Of a stretch of DNA of 64,000 nt, positions 25,508 to 37,175 are shown piece after piece (positions within the stretch are counted from its first letter, which is position 1; every line of letters starts with the position of its first letter). The position numbers and the translations under genes are program-made. The notes beneath the pieces were generated by a model that was given only the letters and a program-made list of their open reading frames with translations, searched no databases and had not been told where the DNA came from. Source of the DNA: Natronoglycomyces albus (GTDB lineage Bacteria > Actinomycetota > Actinomycetes > Mycobacteriales > Micromonosporaceae). Location: contig NZ_CP070496.1 of NCBI RefSeq assembly GCF_016925535.1, positions 1,488,001-1,552,000 of the forward strand, given 5' to 3'.

Positions 25508-26659
25508 ATGTCATATCTCGATCACGCGGCGACTACGCCGATGCTGCCCGCCGCGCTCGACACTTACCTGCGAGTGGCGAAGACAGTCGGTAACGCTTCC
25601 TCCCTCCACACATCTGGCCGCGCCGCTCGTCGCATCGTCGAAGAGTCGCGTGAGCAGATAGCCGCGGCGCTGGGAGCCAAGCCCTCGGAAGTCATCTTCA
25701 CCGGTTCCGGAACCGAGGCCGACAACCTCGCCACGAAGGGCCTGTTTTGGTCTCGGCGGGCGCAGGGCCGTCATCGCCTGGTCACCTCCGGAATCGAACA
25801 CCATGCCGTCGCTGACCCCATCACCTGGCTGGAGTGTCACGAAGAAGCGAGAGTAACGCGCCTCAACGTGGACGAACATGCCCGCATCGATGTCGATCAG
25901 CTAGCGGATTTGTTGCTTCACCACCGAGAAGAGGTTGCCCTCATCAGCTGCATGTGGGCCAATAACGAAGTTGGCACCGTGCAGCCTATTGCCCAGATCG
26001 TCGAGCTGGCCGACGACATCCCCGTTCACTCCGACGCCGTGCAGGCCGTCGGGGCCGTCCCGGTCAACTTTGCCGAGGCCGGATTGACCGCGCTGACCCT
26101 CTCGGCTCACAAACTCGGTGGCCCCGTCGGAGTCGGGGCGCTGCTGCTCAAGCGAGACGCATCGTGCACCCCTATCCTCCACGGCGGAGGCCAGGAGCGC
26201 GAGGTGCGTTCGGGAACCCTGGACACTGCCGGAATCGCGTCCTTCGCCACCGCCGTGGCCACCGCCGTGGAGAATCTCGCATCGGAGTCACGCAGGCTAG
26301 AAGAACTACGCGACGACTTGATCGCCCGCGTACGCCAGGCGGTGCCGACCGCGATCCTCAACGGAGACCCCGAAAATCGTCTGCCGGGTAATGCCCACTT
26401 CTCCTTCCCCGGCTGTGAAGGCGATGCCCTCTTGATGCTGCTCGACGCCGCCGGAATCGAGTGCGCTACCGGCTCCGCCTGCACCGCCGGAGTAGCCCAG
26501 CCCTCCCACGTACTACTGGCCATGGGGGTCGGTGAGGACCAAACACGATCCTCGCTGCGCTTTAGCCTCGGTCATACCTCGACCCCCGAAGACGTCTCGG
26601 CTCTCGTCAAGGCCCTGCCGGCAGCCGTAGAACGAGCCCGCAGCGCCGGCCTGTCCTGA
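25508..26659 (+). CDS. iscS: Cysteine desulfurase (IscS/NifS family)
   Basis: 383 residues. The N-terminus YLDHAATTP, the PLP lysine in TLSAHKLGGPVG and the active-site cysteine loop CATGSACTAGVAQPSHVL are all present. It supplies persulfide sulfur for Fe-S clusters and for tRNA thiolation by MnmA, whose gene follows 105 bases later. That pair is conserved in actinobacteria. Confidence 0.95.
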   Translation: MSYLDHAATTPMLPAALDTYLRVAKTVGNASSLHTSGRAARRIVEESREQIAAALGAKPSEVIFTGSGTEADNLATKGLFWSRRAQGRHRLVTSGIEHHAVADPITWLECHEEARVTRLNVDEHARIDVDQLADLLLHHREEVALISCMWANNEVGTVQPIAQIVELADDIPVHSDAVQAVGAVPVNFAEAGLTALTLSAHKLGGPVGVGALLLKRDASCTPILHGGGQEREVRSGTLDTAGIASFATAVATAVENLASESRRLEELRDDLIARVRQAVPTAILNGDPENRLPGNAHFSFPGCEGDALLMLLDAAGIECATGSACTAGVAQPSHVLLAMGVGEDQTRSSLRFSLGHTSTPEDVSALVKALPAAVERARSAGLS

Positions 26660-26764
26660 ACTAGTGGGCTAATGGCGGTATCTACCCGGTTCGATGCAGC
26701 CGCACACACCGTCTCGCTGCGCAAACAAAACCCGATGCTCCATGGGTAGTCTGGAGAGGTGACT

Positions 26765-27877
26765 ATGCGAGTGCTGGCCGCCATGAGCGGCGGAGTTGAT
26801 TCGGCCGTCGCGGCTGCCCGCGCGGCCGAGGCCGGACATGACGTGACTGGCGTGCACCTGGCGCTGTCCAAAAACCCACAGACCTATCGTTCTGGAGCGC
26901 GCGGCTGTTGCACGCTCGAAGATTCCCGCGACGCGCGCCGCGCCGCCGACATCATCGGCATCCCTTTTTATGTGTGGGACATGTCCGAACGGTTCCACAA
27001 CGATGTGGTCGAAGACTTCCTGAGTGAATACTCCGAGGGTCGCACCCCCAACCCGTGTCTGCGCTGCAACGAGAAGATCAAGTTCGAAGCGGTGCTCGAC
27101 CGGGCCATGGCGTTGGGCTTCGACGCCGTTGTCACCGGCCACTACGCGCAGCTGACCGACGGCATCCTCCGCCGCGCGGTCGACCCTGGCAAAGACCAGT
27201 CCTACGTTCTGGCAGTTCTCACTCGGCAGCAGCTGGCCCACTCGATGTTCCCGCTTGGGGACACTCCCAAGGAAGAGGTGCGTGAGGAGGCCGAACGTCG
27301 CGGTCTAGCCGTGGCCCGCAAGCCCGACAGTCACGACATCTGTTTCATCGCCGATGGTGATACGCGCGGCTTCCTCAACCGCAAGCTGGGGGAGAAGCCA
27401 GGGGAATTCATTGACGCGACCACCGGCGAGGCTGTCGGTGAACACCGTGGTTCCCATCAGTTCACCATCGGGCAACGTCACGGTCTTGGCCTTGGTCGTC
27501 CAGCGGCCGACGGCAAGCCCCGCTATGTCCTCTCCATCACCCCGGTTGACAACACGGTCACTGTAGGGCCCAAAGAAGCCTTGCAAGTGGACACGATTCA
27601 CACCAAGACACCGGTGTGGCTCGACGGGCAGGCCCGCACCGCCGCATTCGACTGCGAAGTCCAGCTGCGCGCCCACGGTGAGGTGTATCCGGCCCATGTC
27701 ACCCCGACTGACACTGGGCTGACGGCCCGCCTGGCTAAACCCGCCTATGGGGTTGCGGCCGGACAGGCGCTGGTGGTTTATCAGCCGCAAGATCCCGACG
27801 ATGTCGTCATAGCCTCGGGCACCATCACCGCGACTGAATCGCCCGCCCTGGTTGAGGCCGCAACCAATGCGAACTGA
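26765..27877 (+). CDS. mnmA: tRNA-specific 2-thiouridylase MnmA
   Basis: 370 residues. It has the PP-loop [13 protein letters not shown], catalytic Cys in [14 protein letters not shown] and second Cys in [12 protein letters not shown]. It makes s2U34 in tRNAs for Lys, Glu and Gln using sulfur from IscS. ATG 26765 sits five bases after GGAGAGG. GTG 26759 is a possible but worse start. The last codons overlap the next gene by 11 bases. Confidence 0.95.
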   Translation: MRVLAAMSGGVDSAVAAARAAEAGHDVTGVHLALSKNPQTYRSGARGCCTLEDSRDARRAADIIGIPFYVWDMSERFHNDVVEDFLSEYSEGRTPNPCLRCNEKIKFEAVLDRAMALGFDAVVTGHYAQLTDGILRRAVDPGKDQSYVLAVLTRQQLAHSMFPLGDTPKEEVREEAERRGLAVARKPDSHDICFIADGDTRGFLNRKLGEKPGEFIDATTGEAVGEHRGSHQFTIGQRHGLGLGRPAADGKPRYVLSITPVDNTVTVGPKEALQVDTIHTKTPVWLDGQARTAAFDCEVQLRAHGEVYPAHVTPTDTGLTARLAKPAYGVAAGQALVVYQPQDPDDVVIASGTITATESPALVEAATNAN

Positions 27878-28937
27878 TCCGCGCGAAACGGTAACGTCCC
27901 CGACACGGCCTTCGCTGCCCACCGGTGTCGCGACTGGGATTGGCTCACTGCCGGGCCTCGACATCGCCGAGGCGGTGCGAACCGTGCTCGGGGAGACCCC
28001 TGACTGGCCTTACTTGCCCGAGCTCCCCGCACGGGGTCCTGGGGCGGACATGATTGGTCGCACAGCGGGACTATTGGTAGACCTTCCGGTTCAGCAATGG
28101 GTAGGACGGTGGCAACTGGCCGACCGTCCCGGGATCGACCAGCGGCGTATTAGCGACTTCTGGCGGCGTGACCTCGACGCGTTGCATGACATTGCCGCAG
28201 ACCACGACGGTCCGCTGCGTCTGACTTGCGCGGGACCGTGGACTTTGGCCGCGGCGCTGTGGCGGCGAACCGGTGGCGCGATGTTGGCTGACTCCGGCGC
28301 GGTCCGCGACGTGAGCGAATCCCTTGCCGAGGGCGCACGGCGCCTGGTCAGCGAAGTGCAAGAGCGTCTACCTCGAGCGACGGTGAGCCTGCAACTAGAC
28401 GAACCGTGGCTGCCAGCGATCGTGGCCGGACATGTCGCGACCGAGTCGGGCTTCGACGTGTACCGTCCTCAGGAACTGTCGGTCGTGGAGGAACGGTTGA
28501 GTTCCTTCATCGCATCGATGCCGGTGCCGATCGTTGTCCACTGTTGTGCCCCGGAAGTTCCGGTCTCGGCTTTGCGTCGGGCTGGGGCAAGCGCGGTGTC
28601 GTTGGACGTGACCCTGATCGACGTTGAAAACGTCACCCAGATGGATGTTTTGGGAGAGAATCTCGAGGCGGGCCTGGGTTTGCTGGCCGGCGTCGTACCT
28701 TCCACCAGTTCGCCGGTAGACGAGATTGAATCCGAGTCCACATCTGACACTTTGCCAGGTAAGGCGGCCGCGGATGTGGTGTCGGATATATGGAATCGGC
28801 TCGGGTTCTCACCCGCCCAACTGCGCCAACAGGTCAGTGTGACGCCTACGTGTGGGCTATCCGCATCCGACTTTGACTACGCTCGCCAAGCAATGTACGC
28901 AGCCCTCGAAGCTGCGAAGTACTTGGGCGACAACTAG
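27867..28937 (+). CDS. MetE-like protein (cobalamin-independent methionine synthase C-terminal domain)
   Basis: 356 residues. It matches the actinobacterial single-domain MetE-like protein found between mnmA and ligA. The zinc-type ligands are visible: the His-Cys pair in [10 protein letters not shown] and a Cys in [10 protein letters not shown]. The N-terminal folate-binding half of true MetE is absent. It may use another methyl donor or a carrier, so the reaction is uncertain. ATG 27867 overlaps the mnmA stop, so the two genes are translationally coupled. Confidence 0.85.
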   Translation: MRTDPRETVTSPTRPSLPTGVATGIGSLPGLDIAEAVRTVLGETPDWPYLPELPARGPGADMIGRTAGLLVDLPVQQWVGRWQLADRPGIDQRRISDFWRRDLDALHDIAADHDGPLRLTCAGPWTLAAALWRRTGGAMLADSGAVRDVSESLAEGARRLVSEVQERLPRATVSLQLDEPWLPAIVAGHVATESGFDVYRPQELSVVEERLSSFIASMPVPIVVHCCAPEVPVSALRRAGASAVSLDVTLIDVENVTQMDVLGENLEAGLGLLAGVVPSTSSPVDEIESESTSDTLPGKAAADVVSDIWNRLGFSPAQLRQQVSVTPTCGLSASDFDYARQAMYAALEAAKYLGDN

Positions 28938-29211
28938 ACCGCTGGGCTGCGGGCGCATCGTCCATTTCAATCTGGCCATCAACCGCAGCGCCACAGTCGG
29001 CGCGATACCCCTGCGGCATGCCTGCGGACGAGGTCCTGCATCCTTACAGAACAGCCACATGGCTGACGGCATTGGCTCAGCCCACACGGCCAACCCTCCC
29101 GCCTAGAGGCCGATATGGTTCTGTGGCCCGAGCCGTTCGTTCCCCCACCCAGGGATCGACATGCCAATCCCTGCGACCTATCGCCCTATCACCCCAAAAA
29201 GTGAGCACTCC

Positions 29212-29901
29212 ATGAGTAAGAAGACCAAGTCCCGCCGATCTAAGAAATCACAGAACAAGACCTACGGTGCGATTCTTGCCGCCATCATCGCGATCGTCGC
29301 CCTCTACGGCGCCAATACCAGCGGCATCTTCGATGACGCGACCAACACCGGCGATGGCCCGCGAGAGGTCAATGTCGAAGGGCTCTCCGACGCCATCGAC
29401 GACCTCACCGTCGCCGAAGACCACATTGGTGGATACGACCGCGCGCTCTTCCCGCATTGGTCTGACCTCGACGGCTCTGGCTGTCACGCCCGTGAACGCA
29501 CGCTGTTGAACGAAGACCTCTCTGGCAACCTCACCGAGGAGGACTGCGGTTCAGCCATGGCTGGCGAATGGACATCTTGGTTCGATGGAGACACGGCCAC
29601 CAACTCGCCGGATTTCGACGTTGACCACATTGTTCCCTTGGCGGAGGCGTGGCGCTCCGGGGCTCACGAATGGAGCACCGAGAAGCGAGAGGAATTCGCC
29701 AACGACCAGGACAATCTCACTGCTGTCAGCGCTTCCTCGAACCGTTCCAAAGGCGATTCGGACCCAGCTGACTGGATGCCGCCGGCTGAAGAGATCCACT
29801 GCGAATACGTTGCGGTGTGGGTTGACGTGAAGCTCAAGTGGGATCTGACGGCCAATCCGGGGGAACACCAGGCTCTGACCGAAATCGCCGCCAACTGCTG
29901 A
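29212..29901 (+). CDS. Exported HNH endonuclease (DUF1524/GmrSD-type fold)
   Basis: 229 residues. The N-terminus is strongly basic (MSKKTKSRRSKKSQNKTYG) and is followed by a membrane helix (ILAAIIAIVALYG), so the protein is probably anchored with its nuclease outside. The motifs DVDHIVPLAEAWRSGA and NLTAVSASSNRSKGDSDPAD form the HNH/DUF1524 core. ATG 29212 is chosen because the basic-plus-helix export signal then begins the protein. ATG 29161 is an alternative. It sits between the conserved MetE-like gene and ligA, apparently as an insertion. Roles in DNA scavenging or competition are guesses. Confidence 0.85.
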   Translation: MSKKTKSRRSKKSQNKTYGAILAAIIAIVALYGANTSGIFDDATNTGDGPREVNVEGLSDAIDDLTVAEDHIGGYDRALFPHWSDLDGSGCHARERTLLNEDLSGNLTEEDCGSAMAGEWTSWFDGDTATNSPDFDVDHIVPLAEAWRSGAHEWSTEKREEFANDQDNLTAVSASSNRSKGDSDPADWMPPAEEIHCEYVAVWVDVKLKWDLTANPGEHQALTEIAANC

Positions 29902-30008
29902 GACCAGCAGCGATGCAGCGCCACAGCGCAATGCAGCTGACCTGATCCGCGCCCAAGTCTGCGGCATTGGCGCTGTAGAAGTTGGCTGCCCGTTGCTATC
30001 GTGTCGGC

Positions 30009-30962
30009 ATGACTGTCAGCGACGCGGACCTCAACGAATTCGAATCGGCGCGTGGGCGTCTGTTCGCCATCGCCTATCGAATGCTTGGATCCGTCGCCGA
30101 CGCCGAGGACGTCGTCCAGGAATCGTTCTTGCGCTGGCAGTCTGCCGACCGTGCCGCTATTCGCACGCCAGCGGCCTGGTTGACCAAAGTGGTGAGCAAT
30201 CTGGCCCTTAACCGCCTCTCCTCCAGCGTTGTGAAGCGGGAGCAATATATCGGGACCTGGCTGCCCGAGCCAATACTCGATGCCCACCCGGGCGCGAATC
30301 CCGATTCGGACAACCCTGAATCACTCGCGGAGCGGCACGAATCGGTATCCTTCGCGCTTCTGGTCATGCTGGAACGACTGTCTCCCATGGAGCGGGTGGT
30401 TTTTGTATTGCGGGAGGCCTTTGGCTATCGGCACGCTGAGATTGCCCAGTTCCTCAACGTGAGCGAATCGGCCAGTCAACAAACGTTTCATCGCGCACAG
30501 GAGCGGCTGGGCGATGTGCGGCGCTTTGAGGTCGCGCCTCAAGAGGCTCACCGCATAGCCAAGGTGTTCGTGGAGGCCGCGTTGAGTGGCGATCCCCAGC
30601 AGTTGGCACAGCTGTTGACCTCCGATGTGATCGCCATCGGCGATGGCGGCGGGGTTGTACCGGCTGCCCGTCGCCCGTTTGTGGGGCGCGAGAAGGTCGC
30701 CTCGCTGGTCTCGAAGTTCTTCCAGGCCGTTCCGAATTTGCGTCAGTACACCGAGGGCCTGCGACTGTATTCGGTGGTCGTGGGTGGGGCGCCCGCATTG
30801 CTAGGAGTCAAGGATTCCAGCGCGGTCGCGTTGATGATCTTGGATGTTGTCGACGGCAAGATCTCGGCTGTGCGAACGGTCGCCAACCCCAACAAGCTCA
30901 CCCATGTTTACCAGCAGTGGACGACACACGCCGATATCCACCAGCTGCCCTCTCACTGGTGA
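30009..30962 (+). CDS. sigJ: ECF41-type RNA polymerase sigma factor (SigJ-like)
   Basis: 317 residues. Sigma region 2 is FAIAYRMLGSVADAEDVVQE and region 4 is YRHAEIAQFLNVSESASQQT. Between them sits the WLPEP motif of the ECF41 group, and a SnoaL-like C-terminal extension carries the DGGG motif (IGDGGGVVPAARRPF). In this group the C-terminal domain itself tunes activity, so no anti-sigma gene is needed. The target is often a neighbouring oxidoreductase, here the gene at 31107. Confidence 0.9.
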   Translation: MTVSDADLNEFESARGRLFAIAYRMLGSVADAEDVVQESFLRWQSADRAAIRTPAAWLTKVVSNLALNRLSSSVVKREQYIGTWLPEPILDAHPGANPDSDNPESLAERHESVSFALLVMLERLSPMERVVFVLREAFGYRHAEIAQFLNVSESASQQTFHRAQERLGDVRRFEVAPQEAHRIAKVFVEAALSGDPQQLAQLLTSDVIAIGDGGGVVPAARRPFVGREKVASLVSKFFQAVPNLRQYTEGLRLYSVVVGGAPALLGVKDSSAVALMILDVVDGKISAVRTVANPNKLTHVYQQWTTHADIHQLPSHW

Positions 30963-30985
30963 GGGGCGTCCACACATGCCTATTG

Positions 30986-31018
30986 GAAGTGATCTGCCTC
31001 ACTTCTAGCGAGTTTTTG
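30986..31018 (+). terminator. Terminator-like hairpin after sigJ
   Basis: GAAGTGA (30986-30992) and TCACTTC (30999-31005) form a 7-bp stem with a six-base loop, followed a few bases later by GTTTTTG. The stem is modest. Confidence 0.6.
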
Positions 31019-31106
31019 TCAGGAATTTCGAGTCTGCCCGGTTCAGGAGGAAACCACCCGACCCAGCCTCACCAGCTGGGCGGGGCAACTGTGGAGGGTA
31101 GAGACA

Positions 31107-32315
31107 ATGACACACCGCATCGTGATTTTGGGGGCTGGCTACGCGGGAGTCACGGCCGCCAACCGGCTGGCGGGCCGACTTGACCCGGCTGGCTACCACC
31201 TCACTTTGGTCAATGGCGACGAACGGTTCGTCGAGCGGGTCCGGCTGCACCAAGTTGCGGTCGGCCAAGACATTCCCCGACTACTCATCCGCGACATGGT
31301 CCCCGAGACCGCAGTGGAGTTTCGCCCGGGCTTCGTCACCGAACTCGACGTGGAACGGCAGCGCGTCACGGTAGAGAAGGACGGCCAGCCCGAGGACATT
31401 GACTACGACACGCTTATCTACGCACTGGGCAGCACTGCCGATGGTCCTGAAGTCGTGCCTGGCCAAAGCCATACATTCACCATCAATCACCACGCTGGAG
31501 CCGTTGAGCTGAGCAGCTTCCTGGATTCGCTGGACTCCGGTGAACACGCCACGGTGGTCGGCGCGGGAATGACCGGGATCGAAATGGCCACCGAACTGGC
31601 CGAATCACGGCCTGATCTGCGAACGCGCCTGATCGACCGGGGCGAATTCGCCCCGGAGTACCCCGCGAAGGGGCGAAATCATCTACTGCGGGTCTTCGAC
31701 CGGCTGAACATCGACCTGGTTGACCACACGGCGGTCGCTGAGGTGACGAAGGAATCGGTCCTCACTGACGCGGGCCACGACCTTGCCTCCGCAGCGACCA
31801 TATGGACGTCCGGATTTTCGGTACACCCGTTGGCCGCCGCGACGCCATTGACAACGACGAGTGTGGGCCGCATCGTTGTCGACGGCCAGATGCGTTCGGT
31901 CTCGCATCCCAACGTGTTCGCCATCGGGGACGCCGCCAGCGCAGATGGACCCGGCCGCCAGAGTGAGGCCCGCATGGCATGCGGAACGGCTACTCCCATG
32001 GCCATGATTGGAGCTAGCAGCCTCGTCAAGGAGCTCACCGGCCAGCGCCAGTGGGCGCCACCGATCAAGCTCTACGCCCGGTGCATCAGCCTGGGTCGCT
32101 CCGACGGACTCTTTCAGACCTCCACCTTCGACGACGTGCCCAAGCGCATGGCGATCACGGGACGGTTTGCGGCTCGACAGAAAGAGTTGATCTGCAAGGG
32201 AGCCCTATGGAACGTCCAGCGATCCGGGTTTCTGACCTATCGTAGGACTCCCTCCGCTGCGAAGGGCGGGCGGCGAACGCGGTTGGCAAGACGAGCCAAC
32301 GCGGCTGAGCGTTAG
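31107..32315 (+). CDS. FAD-dependent pyridine nucleotide oxidoreductase (NDH-2-like)
   Basis: 402 residues. It has two Rossmann motifs, IVILGAGYAGVTAANRLAG for FAD and ATVVGAGMTGIEMATELAE for NAD(P)H, plus the ATG-type segment near VFAIGDAAS that binds the FAD pyrophosphate. It resembles type II NADH dehydrogenases and related quinone reductases. It follows the ECF41 sigma gene, a usual partner. GGAGGG precedes ATG 31107. The tail is basic and Ala-rich. Confidence 0.85.
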   Translation: MTHRIVILGAGYAGVTAANRLAGRLDPAGYHLTLVNGDERFVERVRLHQVAVGQDIPRLLIRDMVPETAVEFRPGFVTELDVERQRVTVEKDGQPEDIDYDTLIYALGSTADGPEVVPGQSHTFTINHHAGAVELSSFLDSLDSGEHATVVGAGMTGIEMATELAESRPDLRTRLIDRGEFAPEYPAKGRNHLLRVFDRLNIDLVDHTAVAEVTKESVLTDAGHDLASAATIWTSGFSVHPLAAATPLTTTSVGRIVVDGQMRSVSHPNVFAIGDAASADGPGRQSEARMACGTATPMAMIGASSLVKELTGQRQWAPPIKLYARCISLGRSDGLFQTSTFDDVPKRMAITGRFAARQKELICKGALWNVQRSGFLTYRRTPSAAKGGRRTRLARRANAAER

Positions 32316-32348
32316 CGGCGTCTCCTCGGCGCGCCATGGGCGGGTTAG

Positions 32349-34658
<2,310 letters not shown>

Positions 34659-34925
34659 CAAGTCGGTAAATATCCGTCATTTCTATGCAGGGTTCACTCG
34701 TTGGTAAATGTAGGGCGAATACTAATTCTTACGATATGAAATAGTAACGGCGTGTGATGTTCTCATCAAAAGCGAGAAGTCCTCACCCGAACGGCCGAAT
34801 CGGTCATCATCCCTGCCTACAGCATTATTTCTGTGAAATGACAAAACCCTGACATATCGGTCTTCGTCATTGTATTTATAGGCGTTTCACGATATGTATG
34901 AGATGAACAGCCACAGCGGGGCCCA

Positions 34926-34958
34926 GCCGCGCTAACGAAGATGCATCGTTAAAGCGGC
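34926..34958 (+). promoter_or_regulatory. Two-part hairpin upstream of the GGDEF-EAL gene
   Basis: GCCGC (34926-34930) pairs with GCGGC (34954-34958), and inside it TAACGA (34933-34938) pairs with TCGTTA (34946-34951). It lies 28 bases before the start codon, so it is almost certainly in the leader mRNA. It lies at the end of the AT-rich 328-base gap 34659-34986, which has no gene. No known riboswitch was recognised in that gap. Confidence 0.4.
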
Positions 34959-34986
34959 CCGTGAACGTGGCGGTTGGAGGAAGGTT

Positions 34987-37047
34987 ATGGCCACAACGCT
35001 CGTACGCAATACTGCGCCACGAGAGCACCCAGGACGCTACTACGCGTTCCTGGCGGCGATAATTTCCGCTGCCATTATCGCGGTCGCCACCACCATCGTT
35101 ATCGCTCCTCTGTCCTTTTACGACAATTTGGTGGCCGTCCCGCCCGCATTCTGGGTTGTGGCGGTATTGGCCCTCGCCGTCGAAATGCGTTCAATCCGCT
35201 GGCGAGGCATCTCGCTGAGTACTTCCCCGCTGTTCTCCGCCGCCTGCTTCCTGGCCGTCATGGTCACCTGGGGCTTCCTACCAGCGCTCATCGTGCAAGC
35301 TGGCGTGGCTATCTTGGCCAGCGTCAAAGTCCGCGCCGCCCTGTGGCGCGCCGGATTCAACGTGGCCCAAATGGCACTGGCACTGTCAGTCTCCTGGTGG
35401 GTATGGACCGCCCTAACCGAGGGAAATGCCTGGGAAACCACCGGGTACGACGTCCTGGCCCTGGTCTTGGCTGGCTGCACGTGGTCAATCGTCAGCCACT
35501 TGTGCGTCGCCGGAGCTTTGAAATTCCGCGCCGCGATGGGCGTGCGCGACTATGTCATGGCCTACTTGCGGACAGAAGCATTCCTCGGGCTGGCGTTGAT
35601 CGCCCTGGCCCCGATTATCGCCACCGCGGCTGTGACCTCCGCATGGCTGGTGGTCGCCGCAGCCGTGCCGCTATTGAGCCTCTATCGGCTACTGAACATG
35701 GCTGCCGAACGGGAACACCAGGCCAACCTGGACCCACTCACCGGCATGCTCAATCGCAAAGGCTTCGAAATCGAAGTCGGCGACAAGATCGTCAACGCAC
35801 GCGAGACCGACACGAAACTCTCGTTGCTCGTCCTGGACTTGGTTCGCTTCGCCGAAGTCAACAGCGCGTTGGGCCATGCGGTGGGCGATCAACTTCTCGA
35901 AGAACTGGCCCAGCGGTTTAACTCCAAGAAGTCCCCAGGCAAACTCATGGCTCGCCTGGGAGGCGACGAGTTCGCCTTCGTGTGGGCCGAACTCGATGGC
36001 ATGGACGACCCAGCCTCGTGCGTGATGGAAATTCGCAGCTGCCTGGACCAGCCGGTCTCGCTGGGCGACGTCGCCGTCAACATCACAGGGGCCATCGGCA
36101 GCGCCTCGTTTCCCGAAGACGGCGAGGACTTCGAAAGCCTCTTTCGACGCGCCCACATCGCCCTCGGAGAGTCAAAACGCCGCGGATCGGACTACACCCG
36201 GTACGCCGAGGAATTCGACCATCATTCGCCCGAGCGTCTAATGCTCCTGGGCGATCTGCGCCGAGCCCTCGATGATCCGCGATTGCCAGGAGTAAAGCTG
36301 TTCTACCAGCCGCAAATGTGCCTGGACACGGGCCAAGTTCTCGGCGTGGAGGCGTTGCTCCGCTACACACATCCCACTCAGGGCAACATCCAACCCACGG
36401 AAATCCTGGCCCTAGCTGAGCAATCGGCGGTCATGCGGCTATTGACCGAACGCGTGGTCGAGATCGCGCTAAGCCAACAGCAACGCTGGATCAGCGAGGG
36501 CCACAACCTGCGAGTAGCGGTCAACGTCAGCGTGCGAGACCTCGAGTCGGCGGACTTCGTGGACTTCCTGACCGAACGAATGCGGCTCCATCACGTGCCC
36601 GCACGGCTACTGCAACTGGAAATTACTGAGAGCGCGCTCATGGCAGACCCCAGACGGGTCGTCGACAACGTGACGCGGCTAGCCGAGCTGGGAGTGGGAT
36701 TGAGCCTGGACGACTTTGGCACCGGATTCTCCTCGATGCAACACCTGCGCCGTCTGCCGGTCTCCGAGATCAAGATTGACCGTCAGTTCGTCGCCGGGTT
36801 GATCGACGACCCCGACGACGCGGCGATCGTCTCCTCAACCATTGACTTGGGCCGCGCGCTCGATCTGCTGGTTGTAGCCGAAGGAGTGGAGGAGGAGGCA
36901 ACCCGGGCGAAGCTCGAAGAGTGGGGCTGTCACGCGGCTCAGGGCTGGCTGTACGCGCGCCCCATGAGCGCCGCGAAGCTCGACGGATGGCTGCGTAGCC
37001 GAGAGGCCGCCGAAGCGGTCATCCTAGACGTGGTGCCTCCCAGCTAG
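34987..37047 (+). CDS. Membrane GGDEF-EAL protein (cyclic di-GMP turnover)
   Basis: 686 residues. The first about 230 residues hold several membrane helices of MASE-like type. GGDEF follows with LGGDEFAF near residue 325, intact, so a diguanylate cyclase is possible. EAL is intact as well: VEALLRY near 453, LEITES, LDDFGTGFSS, IKIDRQFV and VVAEGVE. Both activities may exist, or one domain may act as sensor. GGAGGAAGG precedes ATG 34987. It stands alone between ligA and the ABC pair. Confidence 0.93.
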   Translation: MATTLVRNTAPREHPGRYYAFLAAIISAAIIAVATTIVIAPLSFYDNLVAVPPAFWVVAVLALAVEMRSIRWRGISLSTSPLFSAACFLAVMVTWGFLPALIVQAGVAILASVKVRAALWRAGFNVAQMALALSVSWWVWTALTEGNAWETTGYDVLALVLAGCTWSIVSHLCVAGALKFRAAMGVRDYVMAYLRTEAFLGLALIALAPIIATAAVTSAWLVVAAAVPLLSLYRLLNMAAEREHQANLDPLTGMLNRKGFEIEVGDKIVNARETDTKLSLLVLDLVRFAEVNSALGHAVGDQLLEELAQRFNSKKSPGKLMARLGGDEFAFVWAELDGMDDPASCVMEIRSCLDQPVSLGDVAVNITGAIGSASFPEDGEDFESLFRRAHIALGESKRRGSDYTRYAEEFDHHSPERLMLLGDLRRALDDPRLPGVKLFYQPQMCLDTGQVLGVEALLRYTHPTQGNIQPTEILALAEQSAVMRLLTERVVEIALSQQQRWISEGHNLRVAVNVSVRDLESADFVDFLTERMRLHHVPARLLQLEITESALMADPRRVVDNVTRLAELGVGLSLDDFGTGFSSMQHLRRLPVSEIKIDRQFVAGLIDDPDDAAIVSSTIDLGRALDLLVVAEGVEEEATRAKLEEWGCHAAQGWLYARPMSAAKLDGWLRSREAAEAVILDVVPPS

Positions 37048-37175
37048 TTGTCCACCGGAACCCAGAATCCGTGACACTGCCTTTGTATACTCCCGTCACA
37101 ATGGTGTCAATAGACACAGCAGGGTGGCCGAAAAATCGGTGGCGTCAACACTCGTGAAGTGATTAACGTGATCCG

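Noticed and set aside
31010-31040. ECF41 target promoter upstream of the FAD oxidoreductase
   Set aside because: TGTCAGG at 31018 is close to the -35 known for this group, but the matching -10 was not found at the right distance.
34974-35921. 315-codon frame over the GGDEF-EAL gene
   Set aside because: It is a frame-shifted shadow of the real gene starting at 34987; the product is extremely Arg/Gly/Pro-rich.
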